Assembly (NCBI RefSeq): GCF_016124105.1
Contig: NZ_JADGMQ010000002.1
Coordinates: 62,001 to 126,000, forward strand
Direction: 5' to 3'
Length of the DNA: 64,000 nt
Origin: Aquamicrobium zhengzhouense
GTDB taxonomy: Bacteria > Pseudomonadota > Alphaproteobacteria > Rhizobiales > Rhizobiaceae
The notes under the pieces were generated by a model that saw nothing but the letters and a program-made list of their open reading frames with translations, ran no database searches and was not told where the DNA came from. This document shows, piece after piece, positions 26,231 through 34,460 of the stretch (position 1 is the stretch's first letter; every line of letters starts with the position of its first letter). The position numbers were made by a program, and so were the translations under genes.

Positions 26231-27496
26231 TTAACGGAACAGCGACAGGATGTTCTGGGTGTTGGAGTTGGCGATCGACAGAGCCTGAATGCCCAGCTGC
26301 TGCTGGACCTGAAGGGCCTGCAAACGGCTCGACTCCTGCTCCATGTCAGCGTCAACCAGCTGGCCAACACCGCGATCAACCGCGTCCATGATCTTGCCCA
26401 CGAAATCCGACTGCGAAGCAATGCGCGTCTTGATAGCGCCTAGGTCGGATGCTGCAGTCGTGACCTTCGACAGCATCGTGTCAATGCCCTGCATGTATTC
26501 CTTGAGCTGGGCATCGCTTGCGGAGCTAATGTTTACGTCGATTGCATTGAAAAAATTGCCATTGTCGGAACTTTTGGTCCCTGAGATTGCAATTTTCGCT
26601 TCCGTACCAGTGGCAACCGTAGAGATATGCCCTGTTGTGCCGTCGACGGTGACATCGCCGGTGGCTCCTACGTCAACACCAGCGTTGGTAAGCGCCGTGG
26701 ATAGGACTTTCGCCCAAGCTGCCGCATTTGCAATCGCGCCATCGGAGCTGCCTAGCGCGGAACTTACTACGCGGTGGTCGATCCGTACGCTGGTCGCCGC
26801 GCCGTCATTGATGGCGATGTTGAACGTAATTGCATCGTCCTCATCGAGCGTCAGGGCAGCGTAGGTGAGGGCGGTGGTGGCTGCGGTGCCAGCGCCCCCC
26901 GTCCGAGAATCGTCGTCGATACCACCTGTTGCAGCCAGCGCCTTACCTGCCTGCAGTAGGCCGGGCTCACCGGTTTTGCTGTTGAACAGCGCGGTCTTTG
27001 CAGTATCGACATCAATGGTCGCCAGAGAAATCGATCCATCTTCACTGCGGATGAACGACGCAACAACCTGCTGAGTTTCTGCACCATCAACGTCCAGCCA
27101 GTTGCCGCCCGAGAAGTTTGCCGACTTCGCGTAGGTCTGGAGATCGTTCTGGAGCTGAGCGATCTCTTCCTGGATCTTGGCCTTGTCGATGTCCGGCTGC
27201 TGGGCGGCGACCAGCTTGCTCTTCATCGTGTCCAAGGTGTCCTTCACCGCGTCCATTGCGGTGTAGGCGATGTCAACCTGAGCTGCGCCGAGGCCGAGCG
27301 CGTCCTTGACGGTCGACATGGCGTTGTTGTCGGAACGCATGGTGGTCGCGATCGACCAGTAGGCAGCGTTGTGGGCTGCTTCGTTGACGCGAGCGCCGGT
27401 GGAGATGCGGCCCTGGGTGGTTTCAAGGTTCTTGTTGGTAGCCTTGAGGGTCTGCAGCGCGGTCATCGCGCCGGCATTGGTGTTGATGCTCGACAT
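26231..27496 (-). CDS. fliC: Flagellin (copy 2)
   Basis: 421 residues, a tandem paralogue of the flagellin downstream. The first 140 and last 95 residues are nearly the same in both copies (for example AAYWSIATTMRSDNNAMSTV and LGAIKTRIASQ). The central domain, about 150-320, has a different sequence. The ends polymerise into the filament core, and the middle is surface-exposed and likely antigenic. It follows fliP after 177 bp on the same strand and carries its own upstream element and terminator. Confidence 0.96.
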   Translation of the reverse strand: MSSINTNAGAMTALQTLKATNKNLETTQGRISTGARVNEAAHNAAYWSIATTMRSDNNAMSTVKDALGLGAAQVDIAYTAMDAVKDTLDTMKSKLVAAQQPDIDKAKIQEEIAQLQNDLQTYAKSANFSGGNWLDVDGAETQQVVASFIRSEDGSISLATIDVDTAKTALFNSKTGEPGLLQAGKALAATGGIDDDSRTGGAGTAATTALTYAALTLDEDDAITFNIAINDGAATSVRIDHRVVSSALGSSDGAIANAAAWAKVLSTALTNAGVDVGATGDVTVDGTTGHISTVATGTEAKIAISGTKSSDNGNFFNAIDVNISSASDAQLKEYMQGIDTMLSKVTTAASDLGAIKTRIASQSDFVGKIMDAVDRGVGQLVDADMEQESSRLQALQVQQQLGIQALSIANSNTQNILSLFR

Positions 27497-27527
27497 GGGA
27501 AATATGCCCCTAAAATACTAAACACTG

Positions 27528-27570
27528 GGACATACCGGGCCTATCCGGTCTGACGGGGCGGCATCATGCC
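27528..27570 (-). promoter_or_regulatory. Conserved element 32 bp upstream of flagellin copy 2
   Basis: The partner of the block before copy 1. In gene direction it opens with the palindrome GGCATGATGCC, then has CCGTCA and ACCGG-N6-CCGGT, a perfect 5-bp inverted repeat. The bases between this block and the ATG are unlike those of copy 1. The block is therefore selectively conserved, as a promoter or 5' UTR element. Confidence 0.6.
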
Positions 27571-27673
27571 TCTGAGCCGCACAATTGGAGCCCAACCCGT
27601 CACGCAAGACGAGTCATAACGCTCCAATTCCTACCAAAGGTATAATGCGCCGAAAGACCGGCCTTGGGCCTTC

Positions 27674-28414
27674 CTACACGAAGGACCTCACCAGGCTTCC
27701 CACCAGGAGGTTCCAGCCGTCGATCAGCACGAAGAACAGGATCTTGAAGGGGAGGGAGACGACGAGGGGGGACAGCATCATCATGCCCATCGACATGGTG
27801 ATCGTCGCGACGATCAGGTCGATGACGAGGAAGGGCAGGACGATCAGGAAGCCGATCTCGAAGCCGCGGCGGATTTCGGAGATCATGAAGGCCGGGATCA
27901 GGACGCGCAAATCAGCGTTCTCGACGGAAATGTCGGTTTGTCCGCGCTCGCGGGCAAGATCTGCGAAAAGGTCGAAATCCTTGTCGCGGACATTGGCGAC
28001 CATGAAGTCGCGGAACGGGTCGGAGATACGCTCCAACGCCTCGGCCTCGCCGATCTCGTTGGCAACGAGTGGCTGAACGCCTTCGTTCCAGGCGCGGTCG
28101 AAGGTCGGGGCCATGACGTAGAACGTCATGAACAGCGACAGGCTGATCAGAATGAGGTTGGCAGGCGTCGAAGCCAGACCCATGCCCGAGCGCAGGATCG
28201 AGAAGACGATGATGAAGCGGGTGAAACTCGTCACCATGATCAGGATGCCCGGCGCCAGCGACAGGATCGTCAGCAGGCCGAACATCTGGATGATGGTCCC
28301 GATCGTCTGGCCCTCAAGCTGCTCGGTGATGCCACCGAGGTTCAGCTGCTGGGCTGCCGCAGGCGTTGCCGCTGCGATCAGGAGCGCGAGTGTCGTAAGG
28401 GCGTGACGGATCAT
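27674..28414 (-). CDS. fliP: Flagellar export gate protein FliP
   Basis: 246 residues with a cleavable signal (about 1-21) and four membrane helices. FliP signatures are LAPGILIMVTSFTRFIIVFS and LPFLVIDLIVATITMSMGMM. It forms the core of the FliPQR gate. It is the last gene of the flgB-to-fliP operon and overlaps fliL by 4 nt. fliO is not present next to it, as in other rhizobia. Confidence 0.96.
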   Translation of the reverse strand: MIRHALTTLALLIAAATPAAAQQLNLGGITEQLEGQTIGTIIQMFGLLTILSLAPGILIMVTSFTRFIIVFSILRSGMGLASTPANLILISLSLFMTFYVMAPTFDRAWNEGVQPLVANEIGEAEALERISDPFRDFMVANVRDKDFDLFADLARERGQTDISVENADLRVLIPAFMISEIRRGFEIGFLIVLPFLVIDLIVATITMSMGMMMLSPLVVSLPFKILFFVLIDGWNLLVGSLVRSFV

Positions 28415-28899
28415 TCGAAAAGCAGTGTCCGGACGAGAAGCTGCTTGACCCTGCCGCCGCTGCGGATGGAAGCACGCTCTTCGAGATCAAATTTCAGGTG
28501 CTGGAAGCCGCTGGCGCCTTCCACTTGATAAACCTTGACGGTGCGCAAATAGGCGAGGATGTCCTGCTGCACGATCTGCGCGATCCGGATGTCGGGCTTT
28601 CCTTCGAAAACTAGCGACATTTCCATGCGCACCCAGGTGCCGGATGGGCCGGACAGGTTGGTCATGATCGGCTCGAGCTGGACCACGCCAAGGCTGTCGT
28701 TAGCTTCGGCGAGGTTGATCTCCTCAGCCGCCGTGACCGGCTCGATCGCGGTGGAAGGACGCGGAGCTTCACCCGAGAGGTAAAGACCCGACCCCCAACC
28801 GATGCCACCGGCAACGATCGTCAGGCCCGCCAGCAAGGCAAGCTGAAGAAGGAGCGATGGCTCCTTCTTTTCGGGTTGGGTGTCGTCAAAAATTGCCAT
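28411..28899 (-). CDS. fliL: Flagellar basal-body-associated protein FliL
   Basis: 162 residues. A single membrane helix (about 17-38) is followed by a periplasmic domain ending VKQLLVRTLLFE, as in FliL proteins. FliL rings surround the stator and raise motor torque or stator retention. It lies between flgH (11-bp gap) and fliP (4-nt overlap). Confidence 0.9.
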   Translation of the reverse strand: MAIFDDTQPEKKEPSLLLQLALLAGLTIVAGGIGWGSGLYLSGEAPRPSTAIEPVTAAEEINLAEANDSLGVVQLEPIMTNLSGPSGTWVRMEMSLVFEGKPDIRIAQIVQQDILAYLRTVKVYQVEGASGFQHLKFDLEERASIRSGGRVKQLLVRTLLFE

Positions 28900-28910
28900 G
28901 TCCCGTTCCG

Positions 28911-29633
28911 TTAGAAAGGCAGAACGTTGTCCAGCAATTGCTGGCCGTAGGGCGGTTGCTGCACCTCGGAAATGCGGCCACGGCCACCATATGAGATCCG
29001 GGCTTCCGCGATGCGTTCGTAAGAGACCGTGTTGGCCGCTCCGATATCCGAGGGGCGGACGATGCCGCTGATGGTCAGGACACGCATTTCGGCGTTGACC
29101 AGAACTTCCTGCGAGCCGTTGATCACAAGGTTGCCGTTCGGAAGCACGTAGGTGACGACGGCCGCGATCTGCAGCCGCATCTCTTCCGAGCGGTTGGTCG
29201 TACCGCTGCCCTTGGTGGCGGTGTCAGACTCAACGTTGAACTCAGCCGAACCAGGCGCACTGGTCCATGGCCAGCTTGAGACGCTGGCGCCCAGGCCAAG
29301 GCCACGGGTCGCGGTACGCTCTCGCTGGTTCTCGTTGCGGAACCGTGCGCGGTCGTTGATGCGGATTTCGACCGTCAGGATGTCACCTGCGCGCAGTGCG
29401 CGTGCGTCGGTAAAGAACTTCGACTGCCGATCATCCCACAACGAGTAGCGCCGCGTATGGGCCTTAGCGGGCTCAGGGTAGGTATAGACAGATTTGGGAT
29501 CGCCGACGCCATACCCGACCGGAGACAGCTGCGGGATGCGGTTGATTTCTTCGGGTGGTGTCATGCATCCGGCGAGGGCAAGGAGAGCGGACAACGCCAT
29601 GAGCGGGACGACGGGGCGTGTTCTTGTTGTCAT
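28911..29633 (-). CDS. flgH: L-ring lipoprotein FlgH
   Basis: 240 residues. The lipobox LAGC gives lipidated Cys23. The FlgH body includes SLWDDRQSKFFTDARALRAG, DILTVEIRINDRAR and LPNGNLVINGSQEV. It ends with VRPSDIGAANTVSYERIAEA and QQPPYGQQLLDNVLPF. It builds the outer-membrane L ring. It overlaps motE by 4 nt. Confidence 0.96.
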   Translation of the reverse strand: MTTRTRPVVPLMALSALLALAGCMTPPEEINRIPQLSPVGYGVGDPKSVYTYPEPAKAHTRRYSLWDDRQSKFFTDARALRAGDILTVEIRINDRARFRNENQRERTATRGLGLGASVSSWPWTSAPGSAEFNVESDTATKGSGTTNRSEEMRLQIAAVVTYVLPNGNLVINGSQEVLVNAEMRVLTISGIVRPSDIGAANTVSYERIAEARISYGGRGRISEVQQPPYGQQLLDNVLPF

Positions 29634-30181
29634 GACGGGTCCTGCCTGCGGGTTGCGCTGGCCATGATGGATGTGAGGGAAGCGGCGGCCTTGGTGTCCA
29701 TCTCGTTGAGGATGACTCCCGCCTTGCGCGTCTCCAGCTTCATGAGGATCGCCGCGGCGAGTTCCATGTGAACCTGTGCAAGGCGCTCCGCCGCTGCATC
29801 AGGGCGCATGCGCGAGTAGATTTCCACGAGATTGTTCTCGGCCTTCTCAAGGAAGTCGTTGCGGCGCTGAAGCCATTCCTCGTACTCGGCGCGCCGCTCT
29901 TCAAGCAGGGCGATGCGCGCATCAACTTCCTTTTGCAGTGTTTCCAGCTCGGCGCGCTGAAGTGCGTAGCGGCGGTCGCGTGCAGCATCGGCAATGTTCG
30001 AGCAGAACCGTCGCACGTCATCGTCCATTTCGGTGATGACAGGGTTTCCGACCAACGGATCAGCCGTCTCCGCGCTGGCGGGGAGGCTTGCAAAGGACGC
30101 CGCGGACAGAATTGCGGTAGCCAGCAGGGAGTGCCTGATCATCTGGAAGCTCGCGGCGAGGGGAACGAGTTTCAATGGCAT
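29630..30181 (-). CDS. motE: MotE, periplasmic chaperone for MotC
   Basis: 183 residues. A signal peptide ends near PASAET. A long charged coiled coil (about 70-125) follows, then an MgtE-N-like helical end with MELAAAILMKLETRKAGVIL. In Sinorhizobium MotE is a disulfide-linked dimer that folds and stabilises MotC. The listed ATG at 30181 has its AGGAG site almost touching it. The TTG at 30175 has ideal spacing (6 nt) and may be the real start. An ATG at 30142 is a third option. It sits between flgI and flgH as in Sinorhizobium. Confidence 0.88.
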   Translation of the reverse strand: MPLKLVPLAASFQMIRHSLLATAILSAASFASLPASAETADPLVGNPVITEMDDDVRRFCSNIADAARDRRYALQRAELETLQKEVDARIALLEERRAEYEEWLQRRNDFLEKAENNLVEIYSRMRPDAAAERLAQVHMELAAAILMKLETRKAGVILNEMDTKAAASLTSIMASATRRQDPS

Positions 30182-30184
30182 CTC

Positions 30185-31393
30185 CTACTGCACGACCAGT
30201 TCGGCCTGGAGCGCGCCTGCAGTCTTGATGCCCTGCAAGATGGCGATGATGCTGTCAGGCTTGACGCCAAGACGATTAAGTCCAGACACGAGAGTATCGA
30301 GGTCAGGGCCGTCAAGCGTCGCGACACGAGCGTCGGGCTGGTTGATGTCGATTTCCGTGAATGGCTCGACTGCGGTCTCGCCCTTTGAGAACGGATCGGG
30401 CTGAACGACGCGCGGCATTTCGCTGATGCGGACGGTCATGGTGCCGTGGCTGATGGCCACCCGCGAAATCCGGACCTGCGAGCCGATCACTATCGTGCCT
30501 GTGCGCTCGTCGACGACCACGCGTGCCGGTGCATCCGCCTCGACGACGATGTTCTCGAGCTCGGCGTAAAACCGGGCGGCAGAGATGCCGCTTGGTCGCT
30601 GGATTGTAACGGTGCGTGCATCCTGCTCCTGGGCGACGCGGCGACCGAAGCGGTTCATTGCGTAGTTGTTGATCGCGTCGGTGACACGAACTGCGGTCGA
30701 GAAATCGGGATTGCGGAGCTGTAGGGTGAGGGCAGTATCGCTATTGAAGGACGCCGGCACTTCACGCTCAACGATAGCACCGTTGGGCACGCGGCCGCCG
30801 GTCGGTACGCCCTGCGTTACCGACTCTGCCTCACCTTGTGCCGTGAAGCCGGAGACGATCACAGATCCCTGAGCAACCGCGTAGATCTCACCATCGGGTG
30901 CACGCAGGGGAGTCATGATGAGCGTACCGCCCTGGAGCGATGTTGCGTCACCCATTGAGGAGACCGTCACGTCGATGCGGGTGCCGGGCAGTACGAAGGG
31001 CGGCAGGTTTGCAGTTACGATGACCGCAGCGACGTTCCGCGCGCGAGATTGGCCACCTTCGGTCGATATGCCGAGGTTTTCCAGCATGGCGCGCATCGAC
31101 TGCTCGGTGAAGGGCGAGTTCCGCAGGCCATCGCCCGTGCCCTGCAAGCCAATGACCAGGCCGTAGCCGACGAGTTGGTTGTCACGCGAGCTTTGTAGCG
31201 TCGCGATGTCCTTGACCCGCGATCTGACGAAATTCTGGCCTGAAAGACTGTCGAAGCTGCGCACCCCGCCATAGGCCGCGCCACCGAACAGCTCTCCAGG
31301 AGGCGTCTGTCCGCCTGGCATCTGCTCATCTGCGCTGACCGGCGCGGCAATTGCGAGGGCAAGGGCTACTATTGCAGCAAATGCGCGCCTCAT
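30185..31393 (-). CDS. flgI: P-ring protein FlgI
   Basis: 402 residues with a signal peptide (cleavage near PVSADE). FlgI blocks include RVKDIATLQSSRDNQLVGYG, LVIGLQGTGDGL and LNRLGVKPDSIIAILQGIKT at the C-terminus. It assembles the periplasmic P ring with the help of FlgA, whose gene overlaps it by 4 nt. A short gap of 3 bp leads to motE. Confidence 0.96.
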   Translation of the reverse strand: MRRAFAAIVALALAIAAPVSADEQMPGGQTPPGELFGGAAYGGVRSFDSLSGQNFVRSRVKDIATLQSSRDNQLVGYGLVIGLQGTGDGLRNSPFTEQSMRAMLENLGISTEGGQSRARNVAAVIVTANLPPFVLPGTRIDVTVSSMGDATSLQGGTLIMTPLRAPDGEIYAVAQGSVIVSGFTAQGEAESVTQGVPTGGRVPNGAIVEREVPASFNSDTALTLQLRNPDFSTAVRVTDAINNYAMNRFGRRVAQEQDARTVTIQRPSGISAARFYAELENIVVEADAPARVVVDERTGTIVIGSQVRISRVAISHGTMTVRISEMPRVVQPDPFSKGETAVEPFTEIDINQPDARVATLDGPDLDTLVSGLNRLGVKPDSIIAILQGIKTAGALQAELVVQ

Positions 31394-31863
31394 GATGCGG
31401 TAACCTTTACGGATCCATCAGCCAGGACAATGCCGGTGAAGACGACGCCAGTGTCGATGTTGCGCACACGGATCAGATCGCCGACGGAGCCATTTTCAAG
31501 CGGAACGCCGGAGACGGTGATTTCCAGCGATCCATGTTGGAACAGGGCTTGGACAGTTGAGCCGCGTTCAACCAGCCATGCGTCTCTGACAGAGCCGACG
31601 GGGATGAGACGGCCGGGAAGAAGCGTGCGGCGCGCAACTTTCCCGCCAAGGTCGTCGTAGCGATAGATGATGGCAGATGGATCCCTGAGCTTGCGACGCA
31701 AGGGGACCGAATCGATGGCTTCCGGTGTGATGACGTCGCCGGGATAGATGATCCTTGTGGGCACCACGACCATCTGCTGCTGCGCATGCGCAGCAGAACT
31801 TGCGGCTGCGACGAACAGCAGTGCGATGGCAACAAGTTGCTTCCACCTGGGGGGGCGCATCAT
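31390..31863 (-). CDS. flgA: P-ring assembly chaperone FlgA
   Basis: 157 residues. The signal peptide (about 1-27) is followed by an SAF domain (VPTRIIYPGDVITPEAID, then LLPGRLIPVGSVRD) and the end GDLIRVRNIDTGVVFTGIVL. This is the short alphaproteobacterial form. It holds FlgI in the periplasm until the P ring is assembled. It lies 5 bp after flgG and overlaps flgI by 4 nt. Confidence 0.93.
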   Translation of the reverse strand: MMRPPRWKQLVAIALLFVAAASSAAHAQQQMVVVPTRIIYPGDVITPEAIDSVPLRRKLRDPSAIIYRYDDLGGKVARRTLLPGRLIPVGSVRDAWLVERGSTVQALFQHGSLEITVSGVPLENGSVGDLIRVRNIDTGVVFTGIVLADGSVKVTAS

Positions 31864-31868
31864 GAAAC

Positions 31869-32675
31869 CTATCGAATTCCCTGCGTGATAACGGACGCCA
31901 TCTCGTCGGCTGCCTTGATGACCTTCGAATTCATTTCATATGCGCGCTGCGCCGTGATCATTTCGGTGATTTCCTTCACCGGATCGACATTCGACGCTTC
32001 CAGATAGCCATGTTCGATGGAGCCGAATCCGATCTCACCGGCAAAGCCCAAAGTGGCGTCGCCTGAAGCGGCGGTTGCACGGAAGAGATTGTCGCCGAGG
32101 GGATCGAGGCCGGCTTCGTTCACGAAGGTCGCAAGCGCAAGCTGCCCGACAAGTTCGTCGACCAGATTGCCTTCACCGTTGACGGTGGACTGGTAGACTT
32201 GGCCGGACTTGTTGACTGAGACCGTGATCGCGTCTTCGTCGATGACAATTTCGCCGCCGTCACTGATGACCGTGTTGCCGCTCGCGGTAACGAGAACGCC
32301 TTCATCGTTGGTGTTGAAGGCACCAGAACGGGTGTAAAGCTCTTCGCCGTCTGCACCCTGGATACGGAACCAGCCATTGCCGGCGAGCGCGACGTCGTAG
32401 CGGTTGCCGGTCTGGTTCAACGTGCCTTGAGTGTGGACGGCGCGAATGGCCGAGAGCTTCACGCCGAGGCCCACATGTGCCCCTTCTGGAACCATGTTCT
32501 GGTTGGCGCGGCTGGGCACGCCCTGCGAGCGCTCAACCTGATAGAGGAGGTCGGTAAACTCGGCGCGGGTGCGCTTGTAACCAGTCGTATTGATGTTCGC
32601 GATGTTATTCGCAATCACATCAAGATTTGTCTGTTGTGCATTCATGCCGGTGGCGGCGATTGCGAGTGCTTTCAT
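31869..32675 (-). CDS. flgG: Distal rod protein FlgG
   Basis: 268 residues, the standard length for FlgG. It begins [20 protein letters not shown] with the rod motif [15 protein letters not shown] (motif region about 20-36). It ends with the C-terminal motif [20 protein letters not shown]. It forms the distal rod inside the P and L rings. It lies 11 bp after fliE. Confidence 0.97.
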   Translation of the reverse strand: MKALAIAATGMNAQQTNLDVIANNIANINTTGYKRTRAEFTDLLYQVERSQGVPSRANQNMVPEGAHVGLGVKLSAIRAVHTQGTLNQTGNRYDVALAGNGWFRIQGADGEELYTRSGAFNTNDEGVLVTASGNTVISDGGEIVIDEDAITVSVNKSGQVYQSTVNGEGNLVDELVGQLALATFVNEAGLDPLGDNLFRATAASGDATLGFAGEIGFGSIEHGYLEASNVDPVKEITEMITAQRAYEMNSKVIKAADEMASVITQGIR

Positions 32676-32686
32676 GATCAGCTTCC

Positions 32687-33010
32687 TCAGATCGCCATAC
32701 GGCTGATTTCGAGATAGGAACTGACGATCTTGTCGCGGATGGCGATTGCAGCCTGGAGCGTCTGCTCGGCATTCATCACGGCATCAACAACCTCACGCGT
32801 GTTCACGTCCCCCTGGAGCGCTTTAAGCGAAAGCGTCTCCGCCCCGCGCAGCGTGGAGACTGCATTATCGGTCGCAGCTGCAAGCGCTGATGCAAAGCTT
32901 ACTTCAGGAGTGACATCTGGTGCCTTGGAAGCAGGACCTGTGATGTTCGCCATGCCATCGAGGGCAGATGCGGGACCGGTCTTGCCGACCGAGGTGAGCG
33001 CCGGGATCAT
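32687..33010 (-). CDS. fliE: Hook-basal body complex protein FliE
   Basis: 107 residues, mostly helical. The C-terminal FliE block is [20 protein letters not shown], followed by [18 protein letters not shown]. It joins the MS ring to the rod. Its ATG overlaps the flgC stop by one base (TAATG). It is part of the flgB-flgC-fliE rod set. Confidence 0.93.
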   Translation of the reverse strand: MIPALTSVGKTGPASALDGMANITGPASKAPDVTPEVSFASALAAATDNAVSTLRGAETLSLKALQGDVNTREVVDAVMNAEQTLQAAIAIRDKIVSSYLEISRMAI

Positions 33011-33426
33011 TACTGGTTCCTCATCAGGTCGATGGTCATGGAGATCAACTCACGCGCCTGCTTGATCGACTGCAGGTTCGCCTCGTAGCTCCGGTTCGCT
33101 TCGCGCATATCCGCCATCTCGATGAGGATATTGACGTTTGGCATCTTCACGTAGCCAAACTCGTCTGCAGCCTCATGGCCAAGCATGTATTCGATGCGAT
33201 AGGCGGACGGATCATTCGAGATCGATGACACTTCAACAGTTCGGGCGCCGGTGAGGCGATCGAGCTCGGCGTTGAAGGTGATGGTCTTGCGCTGGTAGGG
33301 ATCGGCGCCTGGAAAGTCGCCGGTGGACTGGGCGTTCGCCATGTTCTCCGACACAACCCGGAGGCGTTCGGATTGGGCGCTAAGCCCTGACGCAGCGACT
33401 TTAAGGGAAGATACGAGCGGATCCAT
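33010..33426 (-). CDS. flgC: Proximal rod protein FlgC
   Basis: 138 residues. It begins [20 protein letters not shown] with [10 protein letters not shown], and ends with [20 protein letters not shown], both rod-protein motifs. The ATG at 33426 is chosen over the TTG at 33435 because an AGAGG site lies 9 bp before it. It sits 5 bp after the flgB stop. Confidence 0.95.
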   Translation of the reverse strand: MDPLVSSLKVAASGLSAQSERLRVVSENMANAQSTGDFPGADPYQRKTITFNAELDRLTGARTVEVSSISNDPSAYRIEYMLGHEAADEFGYVKMPNVNILIEMADMREANRSYEANLQSIKQARELISMTIDLMRNQ

Positions 33427-33431
33427 TCTGA

Positions 33432-33812
33432 TCAACCTCTCGTGGTCATGAGCAGCATGCGGTGGAAGGCCTTCACGATGGCTGTGTTCAGCTCCATGTC
33501 GCGGCGAACTTCACCAGATTTCATCAACTCGGTTTCAAGCGTAACGGTATTGCCGGACGGCATGATCGGAACGCTGTCGTTGGCCTGGCTTACGGAGAAA
33601 CCCGCGCCCGAGTTCGTTGCTGGCAGATGATTCACGTGCGTTGCGCGCATCGCCACGGTCTTCTGGTCCAGCACGGCCTCGAAAGGCTGTACGTCAACAG
33701 CGGCATAGCCAGGCGTATTCGCGTTGGCGATATTGCTTGAGACGGCGGTCTGGCGCACGGCAAGCCAGCTTGCCTTCTGAGACGCCAGTTCGAACAGATT
33801 AACGGGCTGCAT
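33432..33812 (-). CDS. flgB: Proximal rod protein FlgB
   Basis: 126 residues, with the rod motif [20 protein letters not shown] and the C-terminal helix [16 protein letters not shown]. The ATG at 33812 follows GAAGGAG by 6 bp and is preferred to the longer GTG frame (33839). It opens the ten-gene operon flgB-flgC-fliE-flgG-flgA-flgI-motE-flgH-fliL-fliP. A tandem pair of candidate activator sites lies 42-61 bp upstream. Confidence 0.94.
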   Translation of the reverse strand: MQPVNLFELASQKASWLAVRQTAVSSNIANANTPGYAAVDVQPFEAVLDQKTVAMRATHVNHLPATNSGAGFSVSQANDSVPIMPSGNTVTLETELMKSGEVRRDMELNTAIVKAFHRMLLMTTRG

Positions 33813-33853
33813 CGCTACTCCTTCGATGAGTAGCGTCACATTAGACAGGCATT

Positions 33854-33873
33854 CTTGCGCGGACCTTGCGCAG
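33854..33873 (-). promoter_or_regulatory. Candidate tandem activator site upstream of flgB
   Basis: In gene direction this reads CTGCGCAAG-GT-CCGCGCAAG, two near-identical 9-mers exactly 11 bp apart. It is the clearest copy of the shared flagellar site. The one-turn direct repeat is the geometry expected for an OmpR-type dimer such as FtcR. Confidence 0.6.
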
Positions 33874-33884
33874 AAGCCAGCTTG

Positions 33885-34460
33885 CTAGCGGGTGAGGTCG
33901 AGTACGCTTTCTTCCGAGTTCACGAGCACCCATTGTCCGGATCGCTTCTCAATAGAAACCACGCGGCTCGCATCGGGAAGCTGGGAGCCCGGCTGGACAA
34001 CCCAAAGACCGTCCTCATCCTTGATCAGCGCCCGACCGTTTGCAACATGTACCAGGTCGTACCGGATCTTCTCAGCCGGATAAGGTTGGTCTTCCACCGG
34101 AACGGCGACAGCCTTTTGGGCCTCTGCTCTGACGGTTGCTGTCGGAAAGAAGTCGAGATCCATCTGGGGTAGCTCTTCCGAGGTGAAGGGCTTGCCGATG
34201 GGCGTGAAAGCGATGCCAGGCGACGTGTAGCTCGGACCGCTTCCCTTGTGCGAGAAGGCAAACTCGCGCACACCAAACTTTTCCTGATTGAAAAAGATGT
34301 ACCACGGGAAGGTTGCGCAGGTGAGGCCAAGACCGATGCCAAACGCGCCGATCATGATATCGACACGGTCATATTTCGGCTTGGACAACGAAATCTCGCT
34401 CGTTGCGTCGGCGTTCTTTCGAGCGCCTCGCGAGAATTTCAGTTTACTCAACAGGCTCAT
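33885..34460 (-). CDS. Flagellar-cluster single-pass membrane protein of unknown function
   Basis: 191 residues. A charged N-terminus (1-35) precedes one membrane helix (about 36-58, IMIGAFGIGLGLTCATFPWY). The C-terminal 130 residues, probably periplasmic, include a block with KEDEDGLWVVQPG-like character (IKDEDGLWVVQPGSQLPD) and a final EKRSGQWVLVNSEESVLDL. From memory a gene of this type lies between fliI and flgB in other rhizobia too. It overlaps fliI, and the ATG at 34460 has a better ribosome site than the TTG at 34466. No function is known to me. Confidence 0.7.
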   Translation of the reverse strand: MSLLSKLKFSRGARKNADATSEISLSKPKYDRVDIMIGAFGIGLGLTCATFPWYIFFNQEKFGVREFAFSHKGSGPSYTSPGIAFTPIGKPFTSEELPQMDLDFFPTATVRAEAQKAVAVPVEDQPYPAEKIRYDLVHVANGRALIKDEDGLWVVQPGSQLPDASRVVSIEKRSGQWVLVNSEESVLDLTR

